A stretch of 64,000 nucleotides of DNA from Thermodesulfovibrio aggregans. GTDB taxonomy: Bacteria > Nitrospirota > Thermodesulfovibrionia > Thermodesulfovibrionales > Thermodesulfovibrionaceae. A model generated the notes under the pieces. It worked only from the letters and a program-made list of their open reading frames with translations. It made no database searches and had not been told where the DNA came from. Positions within the stretch are counted from its first letter, which is position 1, and the number at the start of each line of letters is the position of its first letter. Location: assembly GCF_001514535.1 (NCBI RefSeq), contig NZ_BCNO01000002.1:298583-362582 (forward strand). The letters run 5' to 3'. Positions 43,838 to 52,375 of this stretch are shown here, piece after piece. Made by a program: the position numbers and the translations under genes.

Positions 43838-44110
43838 TCATTCAGAGGGACTCGATGCCCTGAGGAATCTCTGATCCCACTACAATGCACCTTTTTAGTC
43901 ATTCCGAGGGATTAAATGTCCCGAAGCAGTCTCTGAGTTCATACAATAATGAAAAGGCGAGATTGCTTCAGGCGCTAACGCACCTTCGCAATGACTCGTT
44001 TTTCTCTCATCATGCAGGACTCAATGCCTTTTTCTTAAACGGGATGGACTCGATACCTTCTTCTGTCATTCCGAAGGGTTCGATGCCCTGAGGAATCTCT
44101 AACTGCCTCT
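43838..44110. repeat. Cluster B of the dispersed palindromic repeat
   Basis: Degenerate units such as GTCATTCAGAGGGACTCGAT / CCCTGAGGAATCTCT (43838-43872), GTCATTCCGAGGGATTAAAT (43898), GCGAGATTGCTTCAGGCGCT / CTTCGCAATGAC (43957-43994) and a third GTCATTCCGAAGGGTTCGAT / GCCCTGAGGAATCTCT (44063-44100). They fill the region between the LexA-like gene and the PD-(D/E)XK gene. The remaining bases to 44219 hold nothing recognised. Confidence 0.8.
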
Positions 44111-44219
44111 GTCGGTAAAATGAGGGATTACTTCGTTGCTTGGACTTTTTGCGATATTGAAAGTACAGTATATTTTTTCAAGAAACTAAAAATGCACAGA
44201 CATAGTCTTAATAAGATAT

Positions 44220-44894
44220 TTAACCGATTTCTTCGAAGTTCAGTATGTCCATGTATTCCCACTCTCTCCATCCCATTACATATATACCTGAACGGGTCGC
44301 ATACTTTATTACATTGTCAGGAAAAGTTATACTGCCAAATATAATTATCAGTTGTCTTCCTTGAGCAAACTCAGGGAAAAACTCGAAAAATCTTCGCGAC
44401 TTCTCTTTTATGGCGTCTACATCCTGAACTCGGGGAGTTGAACGAACTTCAATCATGAAGACTTTGTCTTCACAGGCTGCTATAGCATCTATTTCATAGT
44501 CCTCTCCGTTTTTTCTTCTGAACATTCGCTGCCCTTCAAGAGTAACCTCACAGTTGAAGTATTTTTTCAACACAGGACGCAAGGCTGGTGCTACAAGGTC
44601 TTCAACAATGGTTCCCATTTTTTTGGCAAGATTGCTCCACTCCTGATTTTTACGCCTGTTTTCCTCTTCCTGCCTCTTTTTGAATTCGAGCATTTCATTT
44701 TTGAATTCTCTCATTTCATTTTTGAACTCTCTCATTTCATTTTTGAACTCTCTCATCTCCTCTTTGAATGCACGAAGTTCTGCTTCAGTCCTCATCTGAG
44801 AGTTGTAAAGTTTGTTAAATTCAATTCCGACACTTCTGATGAACTCTTCTAAAACTTCTTCAAGTTTACTTACTCTTTCTTCCAATACAGGCAT
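44220..44894 (-). CDS. Coiled-coil protein with a PD-(D/E)XK nuclease-like domain (DUF3782-type)
   Basis: The 224-residue protein has an N-terminal coiled coil (about 1-85) including four near-identical seven-residue units EMREFKN, and a C-terminal nuclease-like domain: GTIVEDLVAPALRPVL, then YEIDAIAACEDKVFMIEVRS (about 137-156) holding the D and E-x-R form of the D-E-x-K site. The E-V-R in place of E-x-K may weaken or abolish cleavage. Similar proteins are common in thermophiles and cyanobacteria and have no known role. It lies next to the CARF-HEPN gene on the same strand, separated by 105 bases. Confidence 0.75.
   Translation of the reverse strand: MPVLEERVSKLEEVLEEFIRSVGIEFNKLYNSQMRTEAELRAFKEEMREFKNEMREFKNEMREFKNEMLEFKKRQEEENRRKNQEWSNLAKKMGTIVEDLVAPALRPVLKKYFNCEVTLEGQRMFRRKNGEDYEIDAIAACEDKVFMIEVRSTPRVQDVDAIKEKSRRFFEFFPEFAQGRQLIIIFGSITFPDNVIKYATRSGIYVMGWREWEYMDILNFEEIG
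44678..44761 (-). repeat. In-frame 21-bp tandem repeat within the coiled-coil gene
   Basis: Four units of the form TTTTTGAACTCTCTCATTTCA run in tandem, encoding the seven-residue unit EMREFKN. The two central units differ by one base. The period of 21 keeps the reading frame and the heptad phase, so changes in copy number would lengthen the coiled coil by two helical turns each. Confidence 0.85.
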
Positions 44895-44999
44895 TTAAAA
44901 CCTCCAAGAGTTATTGCATAGTATATGATATCATATTTAACTAACTATGAAAAAAGATTAACAAGACTGCAATACCACACACCAGCTCAATAAATATAG

Positions 45000-46331
45000 C
45001 TAAAATCCTATGTCTTTTAGAGCTTGTGGAAACTGTAAAGCCTGGGCAAAGTCTTTTACTCCTGCTGCTTTAAGTGCATCAGTTAAGAAGTTGTGAAATT
45101 GGTCTTTTATTTCTCTAAACTCTTCTTTTAGTATTGGCGTTAATCCATGAGCAAGTATGGAGTTATTTCTTGATTTCAGGCAGTCAAGAAGCTTATTTTT
45201 TCTCTCAAGATAGAGTTTTCCCACAGGATCATCCATACTTCCAAGTAATTCATAGCTCTTTGTAAGGGCAAGTTTCAGAATTCCGTCTTCACTATTTTTC
45301 TTGCATTCTTCTCTTAGAAACTCTATTGCTTTTTCAGTTTGAACATTGAACTTTGAATTTTGAACATCTATTTTAAGTTCGTCGCAGTTTATCTTGGAGT
45401 TATCTATTCCATAGGAAAGCTTTAGTCGTAACTGAGCAATCATCTCTATAGCTCTGTAGTATCTCGCAACGGCATCGTCGTATCTTTCCTGTTCAGCCCT
45501 TCGTTCAGCATTCATCATCAGGTCAATTACTCTCTCATATCCATGAAATGGCTCTTTCTTTCCAAGAATTTGCTTGAGCCAGAGATAATACTTTACTACC
45601 GATTTTTGAACTGGACTGTCTTTTGTAATTGCTTTCAGTATTCTTTCAAACTCCTCATAGGCACCCTCATGCTGAAATTTATCCCATAAAACAAAGGCAT
45701 AAAGTATGTTCCTTATCAGCATTATTTCATTTCGTGTTTCGTGATTCAGAGGATATTTAAGATAAGTTTTTGTTTTTTCAATAATTTCCTCGTAGTAGTA
45801 GCCTTTCATCAATGAATCGAAATAGGTTTTGTCAATTCTATAAAGGAGATTCATTTTGTTAATGGCAACTGGGAAGTCTCCGCTGTCAATTTTAGTTAGA
45901 TTGGTTCTCTGACCGGCATTAAAACAAAGTTCCCAACCTTCTTGAAAGATACTGACAAGCACCAATGCAACACTCATGGTTTTTGTACCACCAGTGTAGT
46001 TGGCAATTACTTTTATAGTTTTTTTCTCAGGAAATCTTTCGTTGATTCTACTAATCAGCTGTTTTTCTATTTCTTTAAATGTTTCGTTAAGGTCGTCAAT
46101 TATGTCCACTGGAAGAAGTATTTTTTCATATTGTTCAGATGTAAGATTACATTCTCTTACAATAATTATTTCATTGTCTTTTAACTTCTCTCCATCAACA
46201 ATTCTCTCTGATGCCACCTCTGATTTTCCTGAAGAGCAGATAAAGTAGATGAAGTCAAAGTTGGTCTCTTTAATGGCATTAACAATTGGTGCAGGACTAC
46301 CACCTACTGTAAAAACCCCAATTGTTTTCAT
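45000..46331 (-). CDS. Orphan CARF-HEPN protein, TIGR02710 family (CRISPR ancillary ribonuclease type)
   Basis: The 443-residue protein opens with a Rossmann-like CARF domain: VFTVGGSPAPIVNAI (about 6-20), FICSSGKSE, and NYTGGTKTMSVAL (about 111-123), the cyclic-oligoadenylate pocket motif. A helical linker follows, then a C-terminal HEPN-like domain with SRNNSILAHG, giving Arg388-x6-His395 of the ribonuclease site. In type III CRISPR systems such proteins are turned on by cyclic oligoadenylate from Cas10 and degrade RNA. No cas10, csm/cmr, cas6 or array is visible here. The 5' flank (46332-46637) shows no gene. Confidence 0.85.
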   Translation of the reverse strand: MKTIGVFTVGGSPAPIVNAIKETNFDFIYFICSSGKSEVASERIVDGEKLKDNEIIIVRECNLTSEQYEKILLPVDIIDDLNETFKEIEKQLISRINERFPEKKTIKVIANYTGGTKTMSVALVLVSIFQEGWELCFNAGQRTNLTKIDSGDFPVAINKMNLLYRIDKTYFDSLMKGYYYEEIIEKTKTYLKYPLNHETRNEIMLIRNILYAFVLWDKFQHEGAYEEFERILKAITKDSPVQKSVVKYYLWLKQILGKKEPFHGYERVIDLMMNAERRAEQERYDDAVARYYRAIEMIAQLRLKLSYGIDNSKINCDELKIDVQNSKFNVQTEKAIEFLREECKKNSEDGILKLALTKSYELLGSMDDPVGKLYLERKNKLLDCLKSRNNSILAHGLTPILKEEFREIKDQFHNFLTDALKAAGVKDFAQALQFPQALKDIGF

Positions 46332-46637
46332 GAGAGCCTCCGTTTTTTCTTTAAATTATACCAAAATGTGTGTGTTAGAATTGTAAAATTAAATCAGCCG
46401 AACAAACCATATCAAGCTGGTAACGATTTTGTTCTGACATTACGTGTTAAATCAATCTTGTTTTTCCACATACTTACTTTAGGAAGCACGAAATAGCCGT
46501 TGGCATAGTGTTTATCTGTTCATATCGGCATTTTCAGGATATAATCATAACCTGTTGTTACGGTAATGACTTTTTTGTAAAATTGCAATGGGATCTGTAA
46601 CTTGAAGCAGAGAAGTGAGTAATAGAAACCATATTCG
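46332..46637. other. Non-coding stretch upstream of the CARF gene
   Basis: I see no gene, repeat or known RNA motif here. It is A+T-rich near 46340-46400 and presumably carries the promoter of the CARF gene on the minus strand. From about 46600 it runs into the dispersed repeat cluster. Confidence 0.5.
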
Positions 46638-46890
46638 TCACTGCGAGGGTGGCATTCCACCCGAAGCAGTCTTCCCATTTTTTCCAGAGTTGTAACGAAG
46701 AGATTGCTTCGCCTTCGGCTCGCAATGACAGAAAAAAGTTACTCGCAATGACAGAAAAAAGTTACTCGCAATGACAGGGGAAAAGCCCGCTATGACAGAG
46801 GAGGACGCTTCTTGCAATGATAAAAAAAGGCGTTAGCAATGACTGACTGTAGAGATTGCTTCGTCGCTTACGCTCCTCGCAATGACAGAA
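46638..46890. repeat. Cluster C of the dispersed palindromic repeat
   Basis: GTCACTGCGAGGGTGGCATT at about 46638 is identical to the start of cluster A (38426). It is followed by CGAAGAGATTGCTTCGCCTT (46695), two successive copies of a 24-base unit CTCGCAATGACAGAAAAAAG (about 46722-46770), and GAGATTGCTTCGTCGCTTAC / GCTCCTCGCAATGAC (46852-46887). The close match to cluster A over the first 40 bases suggests both were copied or moved recently. Confidence 0.85.
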
Positions 46891-46915
46891 GAGAGCCCGT
46901 GTTCGTAATCATGAG

Positions 46916-47078
46916 TGAAAATTCTCACTGAAAATTGACCCACCCTTTTATTAAAATAATTCCTAAAACAGGGGGAAAGGAAAGGGTGATAAGCATGGAA
47001 GATTGGATAACAATAAGAAATCTTAAGAAGAAAAATTCAGAGCTCGGCAAAATAGCAATTGCAATTGCTTATTCTTGA
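46916..47078 (+). mobile_element. istA: Second IS21-type left terminus with short istA remnant
   Basis: From TGAAAATTCTCACTGAAAAT at 46916 through the ribosome region to ATG 46995 this copy closely matches the left end at 32899. The frame reads MEDWITIRNLKKKNSELGK and then departs to a stop at 47078. The internal segment present in the first copy between the two GACCCACCC-like blocks is missing here, so the termini differ by a short deletion. It is a remnant only. Confidence 0.8.
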
Positions 47079-47083
47079 CAACA

Positions 47084-47248
47084 ATGAAAAATAAGACACA
47101 GCCAAAAACATGCCTAAAAATTCAAAAATACGGCAGCATCTACTACGGTCTCATTGGTGCTAACTATCATAAAGAGGTCAAGATAAAGCACACTGACCTT
47201 GGTACTATCAAAGGCAAGACTTATAAAGAGCTAAATAAAGTTTTTTAG
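47084..47248 (+). pseudogene. Short unidentified coding remnant
   Basis: A 54-codon frame encodes KTCLKIQKYGSIYYGLIGAN and KHTDLGTIKGKTYKELNKVF. After the stop, a +1 frame continues as SEGEFVAEELKR to about 47287, so a frameshifted C-terminus is likely. The composition is gene-like, but I do not recognise the family. It lies between the IS21 remnant and the decarboxylase gene and is probably what is left of a gene destroyed by IS activity. Confidence 0.35.
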
Positions 47249-47341
47249 TGAGGGTGAATTTGTAGCCGAAGAGTTGAAAAGATAAATAGCCTTAATCCCT
47301 TGCTGGATAAGGGAGATGCATAAAAAAGGAGGTATTTAATC

Positions 47342-48625
47342 ATGAATCGCAGAGATTTTATGAAATTAGCAGGAGCAATCACAGTAGCCACAACTGGAGG
47401 ATACACCCTCACAGAGTTGATGAAGATGGAACCCTTGGAGTTGCTGGTAAAAGAGGCAGAAGCAGCCACTATCCCAATGGCAAGGATGAATGCCTTTGCA
47501 AAGGAGTGTGTAAAGAGGAGTAGGTATGTTATAGGATACCCAAATAATCAAAACATAAACACAAAGGATTTTTACAAGTGGTATGTTGAAAGTGGACTTT
47601 GCAATATTCACATGAACAATGTAGGCAATCCATGGAAGCCCTCTGGTGCCTTAATAAATTCCCACGAGTTTGAAAGGGAGGTAATCGAGTATTTTGCTCC
47701 TTTCTTTGGCTTTAAAAAAGGAGAATACTGGGGTATTGTTACCCATAGCGGGACAGACGGTAATATGCACGGTATGTATTTTGGCGTAAAATATTTACAA
47801 GCAAAGACAAAGCAGTTACCTATAGTGTATGTATCAGAAGAGGCTCACTATTCTATAAAGAGATTGGCTGATGTGATGAACCTTGAGCTAAAGTTAATTC
47901 CAACCTTACCTATGGGGCAGATGGATGTATCTGCCTTTGAAAAAGCCCTTGATCCAACAAAGCCTGCATTAATAGTAATTGCCATTGGAACCACATTTAA
48001 AGGTGCCATTGATGACCACCCAAAGATTGCAGAGATTGTAAACAAGGTCAAGCCTATGGCAGTATATACTATGTATGATGCAGCATTATTTGGAGGTTTT
48101 TTGCCTTTTACAAAATATAGGGATATAGTCAACAGAGAAAAAATGAATTTTGATTCCATTGCAGTGAGTGGGCATAAGTTCTTTGGCTTTGATGAGCCAC
48201 TTGGTCTATTCATTACCACTATGGAGGTGTTTAATAATCAAAACCCCTTTAAGGTTAACTATCTCAATGATGCGGTACCGACAATAACATGCTCCAGGTC
48301 TGCCTTAGGGGCATTGAAATTCTGGTGGCATTTGGTGAAAAACGGTGAAAAAGAATATAAGAGACAGGCAGAGCATATCCTGTCAGTAGCCCAGTATCTC
48401 AAGAAAAGGCTTGATGAAATGAATTATCCAGCCTGGTTAAATCCCATGTCTAACACTGTTTTCTTCAAAAGACCAAGTGACTGGATAATGAAGAAGTGGG
48501 ACCTTGCCCCTGAATACGATGAGAGATTGGGAGGACCTTTAGCCCACGATGTAATTATGCAACACGAAACTGAAAAGACTGTTGATAAGTTTATAGCTGA
48601 CTTGAAGAAGGATTTAAAGAAATGA
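47342..48625 (+). CDS. PLP-dependent group II decarboxylase with a twin-arginine (Tat) leader
   Basis: The 427-residue protein starts MNRRDFMKLAGAITVATTGG, a twin-arginine motif RRDFMK followed by a hydrophobic stretch, with a possible cleavage site near AEAA (39-42). The rest is a fold-type I decarboxylase like bacterial histidine decarboxylase: GIVTHSGTDGNMHGMYFGVK, YVSEEAHYSIKRLADV, and the PLP-lysine block SGHKFFGFDEPLG (about 280-292). Export folded with PLP bound by the Tat system would place an amino-acid decarboxylase in the periplasm, which is rare. The substrate is not predictable. AAAAAAGGAGG precedes the ATG. It is followed by a serine dehydratase gene. Confidence 0.85.
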   Translation: MNRRDFMKLAGAITVATTGGYTLTELMKMEPLELLVKEAEAATIPMARMNAFAKECVKRSRYVIGYPNNQNINTKDFYKWYVESGLCNIHMNNVGNPWKPSGALINSHEFEREVIEYFAPFFGFKKGEYWGIVTHSGTDGNMHGMYFGVKYLQAKTKQLPIVYVSEEAHYSIKRLADVMNLELKLIPTLPMGQMDVSAFEKALDPTKPALIVIAIGTTFKGAIDDHPKIAEIVNKVKPMAVYTMYDAALFGGFLPFTKYRDIVNREKMNFDSIAVSGHKFFGFDEPLGLFITTMEVFNNQNPFKVNYLNDAVPTITCSRSALGALKFWWHLVKNGEKEYKRQAEHILSVAQYLKKRLDEMNYPAWLNPMSNTVFFKRPSDWIMKKWDLAPEYDERLGGPLAHDVIMQHETEKTVDKFIADLKKDLKK

Positions 48626-48704
48626 AATTAAGCACCTTTTTGATAGAAAATAATGGTCCAACTTCAAATTTTTGCATGGATTTCATAGTCGTCAAAGGAG
48701 AGCT

Positions 48705-50063
48705 ATGATGACAGCCATAAACACTTCCGTCTTTGAACTTTTGAAGATAGGTCCAGGACCTTCCAGTTCTCACACTATCGGACCTATGAAGGCTGGCTAT
48801 GATTTTCACTGCCTTATGCAGCAGTTACCACAGGAGCAACAGGAAAAAGCAACTGAGTTGAAGGTATATCTATTTGGTTCCCTTGCTTCAACAGGTAAAG
48901 GACATGGTACTGATCGGGCAGTACTGGCAGGGCTTTTGGGATATCAGCCTGAATCATGTTCCCCTGCTATTTTAGACGGCATCAATCCTGATAATCCTGA
49001 AGGTATTTTGTTGCCATTGGGCAGGCTAAAATTGCTCTTTAAGCCCACTGACATGATATGGGATAATCAACAACATAACTATCCATTCAGTAATACCATA
49101 GTAATGCGGCTTTACAGCAAAGACAACATATTGCTGGAAAAGGAGTATTATTCGGTTGGAGGTGGTTTTCTACAATGGAAGGGATGGCAAGAGCCAAAGC
49201 AGGGCGTTCCCCGCTATCCCTATGCCAATGCAGAACAGCTTTTGAAACAACTGAGAAAACATCGCCTGCGGATAGATGAACTGATGCTTGCCAATGAAAT
49301 TGCCATTACAGGATGTTCTAAAAGGCAAATTAAGGAAAAATTAGATCATATCATCAAGGTTATGCAACAGTCGGTAGAGCGGGGTATTGTGACTGAAGGT
49401 TTTTTACCCGGTCCTATTGGTCTACATCGCAAAGCAGCTTTGTTGTATCAGCGGGCAAAGGCAATGCCTCGCTCCATTGACCGGATGTTGGTGTTTCTCT
49501 GCGCCTATGCCTTTGCTGTAGCTGAAGAGAATGCATCTGGTCATATTGTGGTAACTGCTCCTACCTGTGGATCAGCTGGAGTGATTCCAGCAGTGATACA
49601 GGTGTTGCTAAAGCACCAAAAGCTCTCCCGTGATGTGGTACGCCGTGCGCTTTTAGGTGCCTCTGCCATTGGCTTTATTGCCAAACATAACGCAAGCATT
49701 TCTGGTGCCGAAGTGGGCTGTCAGGGAGAGATTGGCGTTGCCTCTAGTATGGCTGCGGCTCTCATTGCTTTAGCTTATGGCTGTGATGAAAGAATTGCCT
49801 TAAATGCAGCAGAGATAGCCTTAGAACATCACCTTGGCATGACCTGTGATCCAGTGAAAGGATATGTACAGATCCCTTGTATTGAGCGTAATGCTATGGG
49901 AGCAGTTAAGGCTTGGACAGCTTATTTGATTGCCAAGGAGAGCCTGCCTGAGTGGCATAAAGTGGGGTTAGATAAGGCTATTGAGGCAATGCTTCAGACT
50001 GGACGCGATATGAAGGTTGAATATCGCGAAACCGCCATGGGCGGTCTTGCCAAAGTTTGTTGA
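48705..50063 (+). CDS. sdaA: L-serine ammonia-lyase, iron-sulfur type, single chain
   Basis: The enzyme deaminates L-serine to pyruvate using a 4Fe-4S cluster. After the beta domain opening (KIGPGPSSSHTIGPMKAG), the alpha domain shows TAPTCGSAGVIPAVIQ (about 289-304), GCQGEIGVASSMAAA and GMTCDPVKGYVQIPCIERNA, with the three cysteines that hold the cluster. The start is ATG 48705 or 48708, since AAAGGAG ends at 48700, and the frame upstream of this is not coding. Base composition and codon use (more C and G at third positions) differ from most of the window. It overlaps no gene and precedes the permease by 13 bases. Confidence 0.92.
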   Translation: MMTAINTSVFELLKIGPGPSSSHTIGPMKAGYDFHCLMQQLPQEQQEKATELKVYLFGSLASTGKGHGTDRAVLAGLLGYQPESCSPAILDGINPDNPEGILLPLGRLKLLFKPTDMIWDNQQHNYPFSNTIVMRLYSKDNILLEKEYYSVGGGFLQWKGWQEPKQGVPRYPYANAEQLLKQLRKHRLRIDELMLANEIAITGCSKRQIKEKLDHIIKVMQQSVERGIVTEGFLPGPIGLHRKAALLYQRAKAMPRSIDRMLVFLCAYAFAVAEENASGHIVVTAPTCGSAGVIPAVIQVLLKHQKLSRDVVRRALLGASAIGFIAKHNASISGAEVGCQGEIGVASSMAAALIALAYGCDERIALNAAEIALEHHLGMTCDPVKGYVQIPCIERNAMGAVKAWTAYLIAKESLPEWHKVGLDKAIEAMLQTGRDMKVEYRETAMGGLAKVC

Positions 50064-50076
50064 GAGGATACCAACT

Positions 50077-51309
50077 ATGCAAACTCCTACGCATTCTTTA
50101 CTTCGCATAATAAGCATTGAGTTTCTGATTGTAGGCAATATAATCGGCATTGGTATACTTGCCTTGCCAATCAACACAGGGCTTGCTGGTTTCATACCAT
50201 CAGTGATTGGGCTCTTTGTCACAAGTGCTGCAATGTATTATTCTGCAGTTATACTTGGGGGTGAAGCGTCCAAGCGTCGGGAAGACACCTTTAACTATCC
50301 AAGTCTTTATAGAACCTACTTAGGGGCAACGGGCAAATGGTTAGCAGTGGCTGCAAACTTAGTAATCCTTTACGGTTATTTGACTGCCTACATGACTGGT
50401 ATCGCCACTATCATTTGCAGTCTGTTCAATTTTAAGTTATCACCCGCCTGGCTGATGTTGGGGTTCTTTGCCATAACCTCAATTATATCGCTGGCTTCAG
50501 TTTACACAATTATGAAGTATGTCTCAATGCTGGTAGTGGTTAAGTGCGTAGCCTTTGCCGTGATTTCTGGCATAGCTGGTACCCATGTCAGAGCAGAAAA
50601 CCTTGCACATGCCAATTGGTCACTATTTTTTTGTGTAATCCCCGTTATGTTGACTGCCTTTCATTTTCACAACATTATTCCAGCAATCTGCAAGAGTCTG
50701 CAGTGGGATCGTCGGGTAATCAATCTTACCATGCTGGTTGGTATGGCGTTTTGTTTTCTGATATACTTCATTTGGCTGCTGGTGGGGATTGGCGTGCTAC
50801 CGCTTGATAATAGCCCAATCGGATTGATAAATGCTTTTCATAAAAATTTGCCAGCTACCATCCCCATGGCAGAGGTCATTCAGTCATCAACATTTTTACT
50901 GATTGCAAGCTTTTTTGGTGTGGTTTCTATCACTACTGGTTATTTGGCAAATGGTATGGGACTAATAGGATTCATGGACGACCTTACCAACCAGCACTTC
51001 AGAATTGTCAATCCCCTTTTAAGCCGTGCTCTCTCATTTATCCCACCACTTTTGATCGCATTAATCTATCCAGATATATTTCTCAAGGCAATCGACATCG
51101 CAGGTGGTTTTGGCGTTGTAACTCTTTTTGGGATTCTGCCTAGTATCATCGCCTTGCGTAATTCTCGGACGAAAGGGCAAAAATTTTTAGGTATTGCCAT
51201 GCTACTGTTGTTTTGCACCTTTTTTCTGTTAGAGGCAATGCAGGAGTTAGGATTGCTGGATATAGATGCAAGTATTGAGTACTGGAAAGTAGGCAATGTC
51301 AAGGAATAA
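50077..51309 (+). CDS. Amino-acid permease of the HAAAP/STP type
   Basis: The protein has about eleven hydrophobic segments and begins, after a short N-terminus, with EFLIVGNIIGIGILALPINT (about 15-34), the first-helix glycine pattern of the hydroxy/aromatic amino-acid permease family (SdaC, TdcC, TyrP, Mtr). The blocks SVYTIMKYVSMLVVVK and FHFHNIIPAICKSL fit. Adjacent serine dehydratase suggests serine/proton symport. Alternatively it imports the amino acid used by the decarboxylase. ATG 50077 has GAGAGGA 9-15 bases upstream; the frame extends further, but overlaps the dehydratase gene. Confidence 0.85.
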   Translation: MQTPTHSLLRIISIEFLIVGNIIGIGILALPINTGLAGFIPSVIGLFVTSAAMYYSAVILGGEASKRREDTFNYPSLYRTYLGATGKWLAVAANLVILYGYLTAYMTGIATIICSLFNFKLSPAWLMLGFFAITSIISLASVYTIMKYVSMLVVVKCVAFAVISGIAGTHVRAENLAHANWSLFFCVIPVMLTAFHFHNIIPAICKSLQWDRRVINLTMLVGMAFCFLIYFIWLLVGIGVLPLDNSPIGLINAFHKNLPATIPMAEVIQSSTFLLIASFFGVVSITTGYLANGMGLIGFMDDLTNQHFRIVNPLLSRALSFIPPLLIALIYPDIFLKAIDIAGGFGVVTLFGILPSIIALRNSRTKGQKFLGIAMLLLFCTFFLLEAMQELGLLDIDASIEYWKVGNVKE

Positions 51310-51372
51310 CACGGTTTATTACATAATCTTTTAAATTATGGTATCATAGTCCTAAAATATTTTGGAGTATAT

Positions 51373-51729
51373 ATGCTTTAGCCACGAATTATTCTATCTC
51401 AAATTCAAGATTCATCGAGACATTTTTTTGTTGTACTTATAACCGGTGCGAGGCAAGTTGGCAAATCAACTCTTGCCCTATTATTAATGGATAATTATAT
51501 AACCATTGACGATATTACTGTTTATTCAAGTGCAAAGGCAGATCCTCAACTATTTATTGAGAGTATTAAAAAACCAGTTGTTATAGATGAGATACAAAAA
51601 ATTCCTGAACTGTTAAGGGCAATCAAGATTGATGTGGACAGAAACAGGATTAATGGGAACTATCTTTTAACAGGCTCATCAAATATCCTGGCATATAAAG
51701 CTCTCTCGCTTCTATTAGCAATTAAATGA
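51373..51729 (+). pseudogene. Broken DUF4143-type AAA ATPase gene
   Basis: The frame from ATG 51373 meets TAG as its third codon and then encodes an ATPase of the DUF4143 type: RIILSQIQDSSRHFFVVLIT, Walker A GARQVGKST, DPQLFIESIKKPVVIDEIQK and NGNYLLTGSSNIL. The sequence stops just after LTGSSN, where the family continues for another 250 residues with the C-terminal DUF4143 domain. Thus both ends are damaged. An internal ATG at 51487 would exclude Walker A, so no functional product is likely. Confidence 0.8.
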
Positions 51730-51850
51730 TAATTAATAAAATTGATGAAAATCTTTTTGCTTTGCCTGTTAGCATAATATTTTGAATATAAAGTTTTTAG
51801 AAGTCATTTAAGGTTTCAAAAGTTTTTATTTTTTGGTATAATAATTAACT

Positions 51851-52375
51851 ATGTTTATAGGAACACCGCTTATTTCAGAAGAGCAGATTCAGAAAAAAGT
51901 TAAAGAGCTTGCTCATAAAATTTCCCTTGATTATGCCGACAAGGATCTTCTTGCAATAGGTATTTTAAAGGGTTCTTTCATGTTTTTTTCAGATCTTATA
52001 AGATGGATTAAATCACCATTAAGGGTGGATTTCATTGTTGCGTCGAGTTATATAAAAGATAAATCTTCAGGTGAAGTAAAGATTCATTACTTTCCAAGAG
52101 AAGAAATTCAAGGGAAGGATATACTTCTTGTTGATGATATTATTGATACGGGAATTTCTTTAAAAATCATTAGAGAAAAAATTCTGTCTTTAAATCCCTC
52201 TTCATTGAAAATATGTGTTTTTCTTGATAAAGCTGAAAGAAGAGTTGTTGATGTTCCTGTTGATTATATTGGTTTTAAAATCCCTAACAAATTCGTGGTA
52301 GGGTATGGACTTGACTATCAAGAAATGTTCAGAAATCTTCCTTATATAACGATATTCAAGAAAGAAGTTAAATAA
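51851..52375 (+). CDS. hpt: Hypoxanthine phosphoribosyltransferase
   Basis: The enzyme salvages hypoxanthine and guanine to IMP and GMP. The 174-residue protein has the PRPP-binding motif ILLVDDIIDTGISLK (about 94-108), preceded by LKGSFMFFSDLIR (about 40-52), and the C-terminal KFVVGYGLDYQEMFRNLPYI typical of Hpt. It heads a plus-strand group, hpt-queD-pmbA-acd, with a one-base overlap to queD. Confidence 0.95.
   Translation: MFIGTPLISEEQIQKKVKELAHKISLDYADKDLLAIGILKGSFMFFSDLIRWIKSPLRVDFIVASSYIKDKSSGEVKIHYFPREEIQGKDILLVDDIIDTGISLKIIREKILSLNPSSLKICVFLDKAERRVVDVPVDYIGFKIPNKFVVGYGLDYQEMFRNLPYITIFKKEVK

Noticed and set aside
43716-43841. N-terminal extension of the LexA-like protein
   Set aside because: The extra frame runs back through the -10, LexA box and -35, and the extra residues are not part of the fold.
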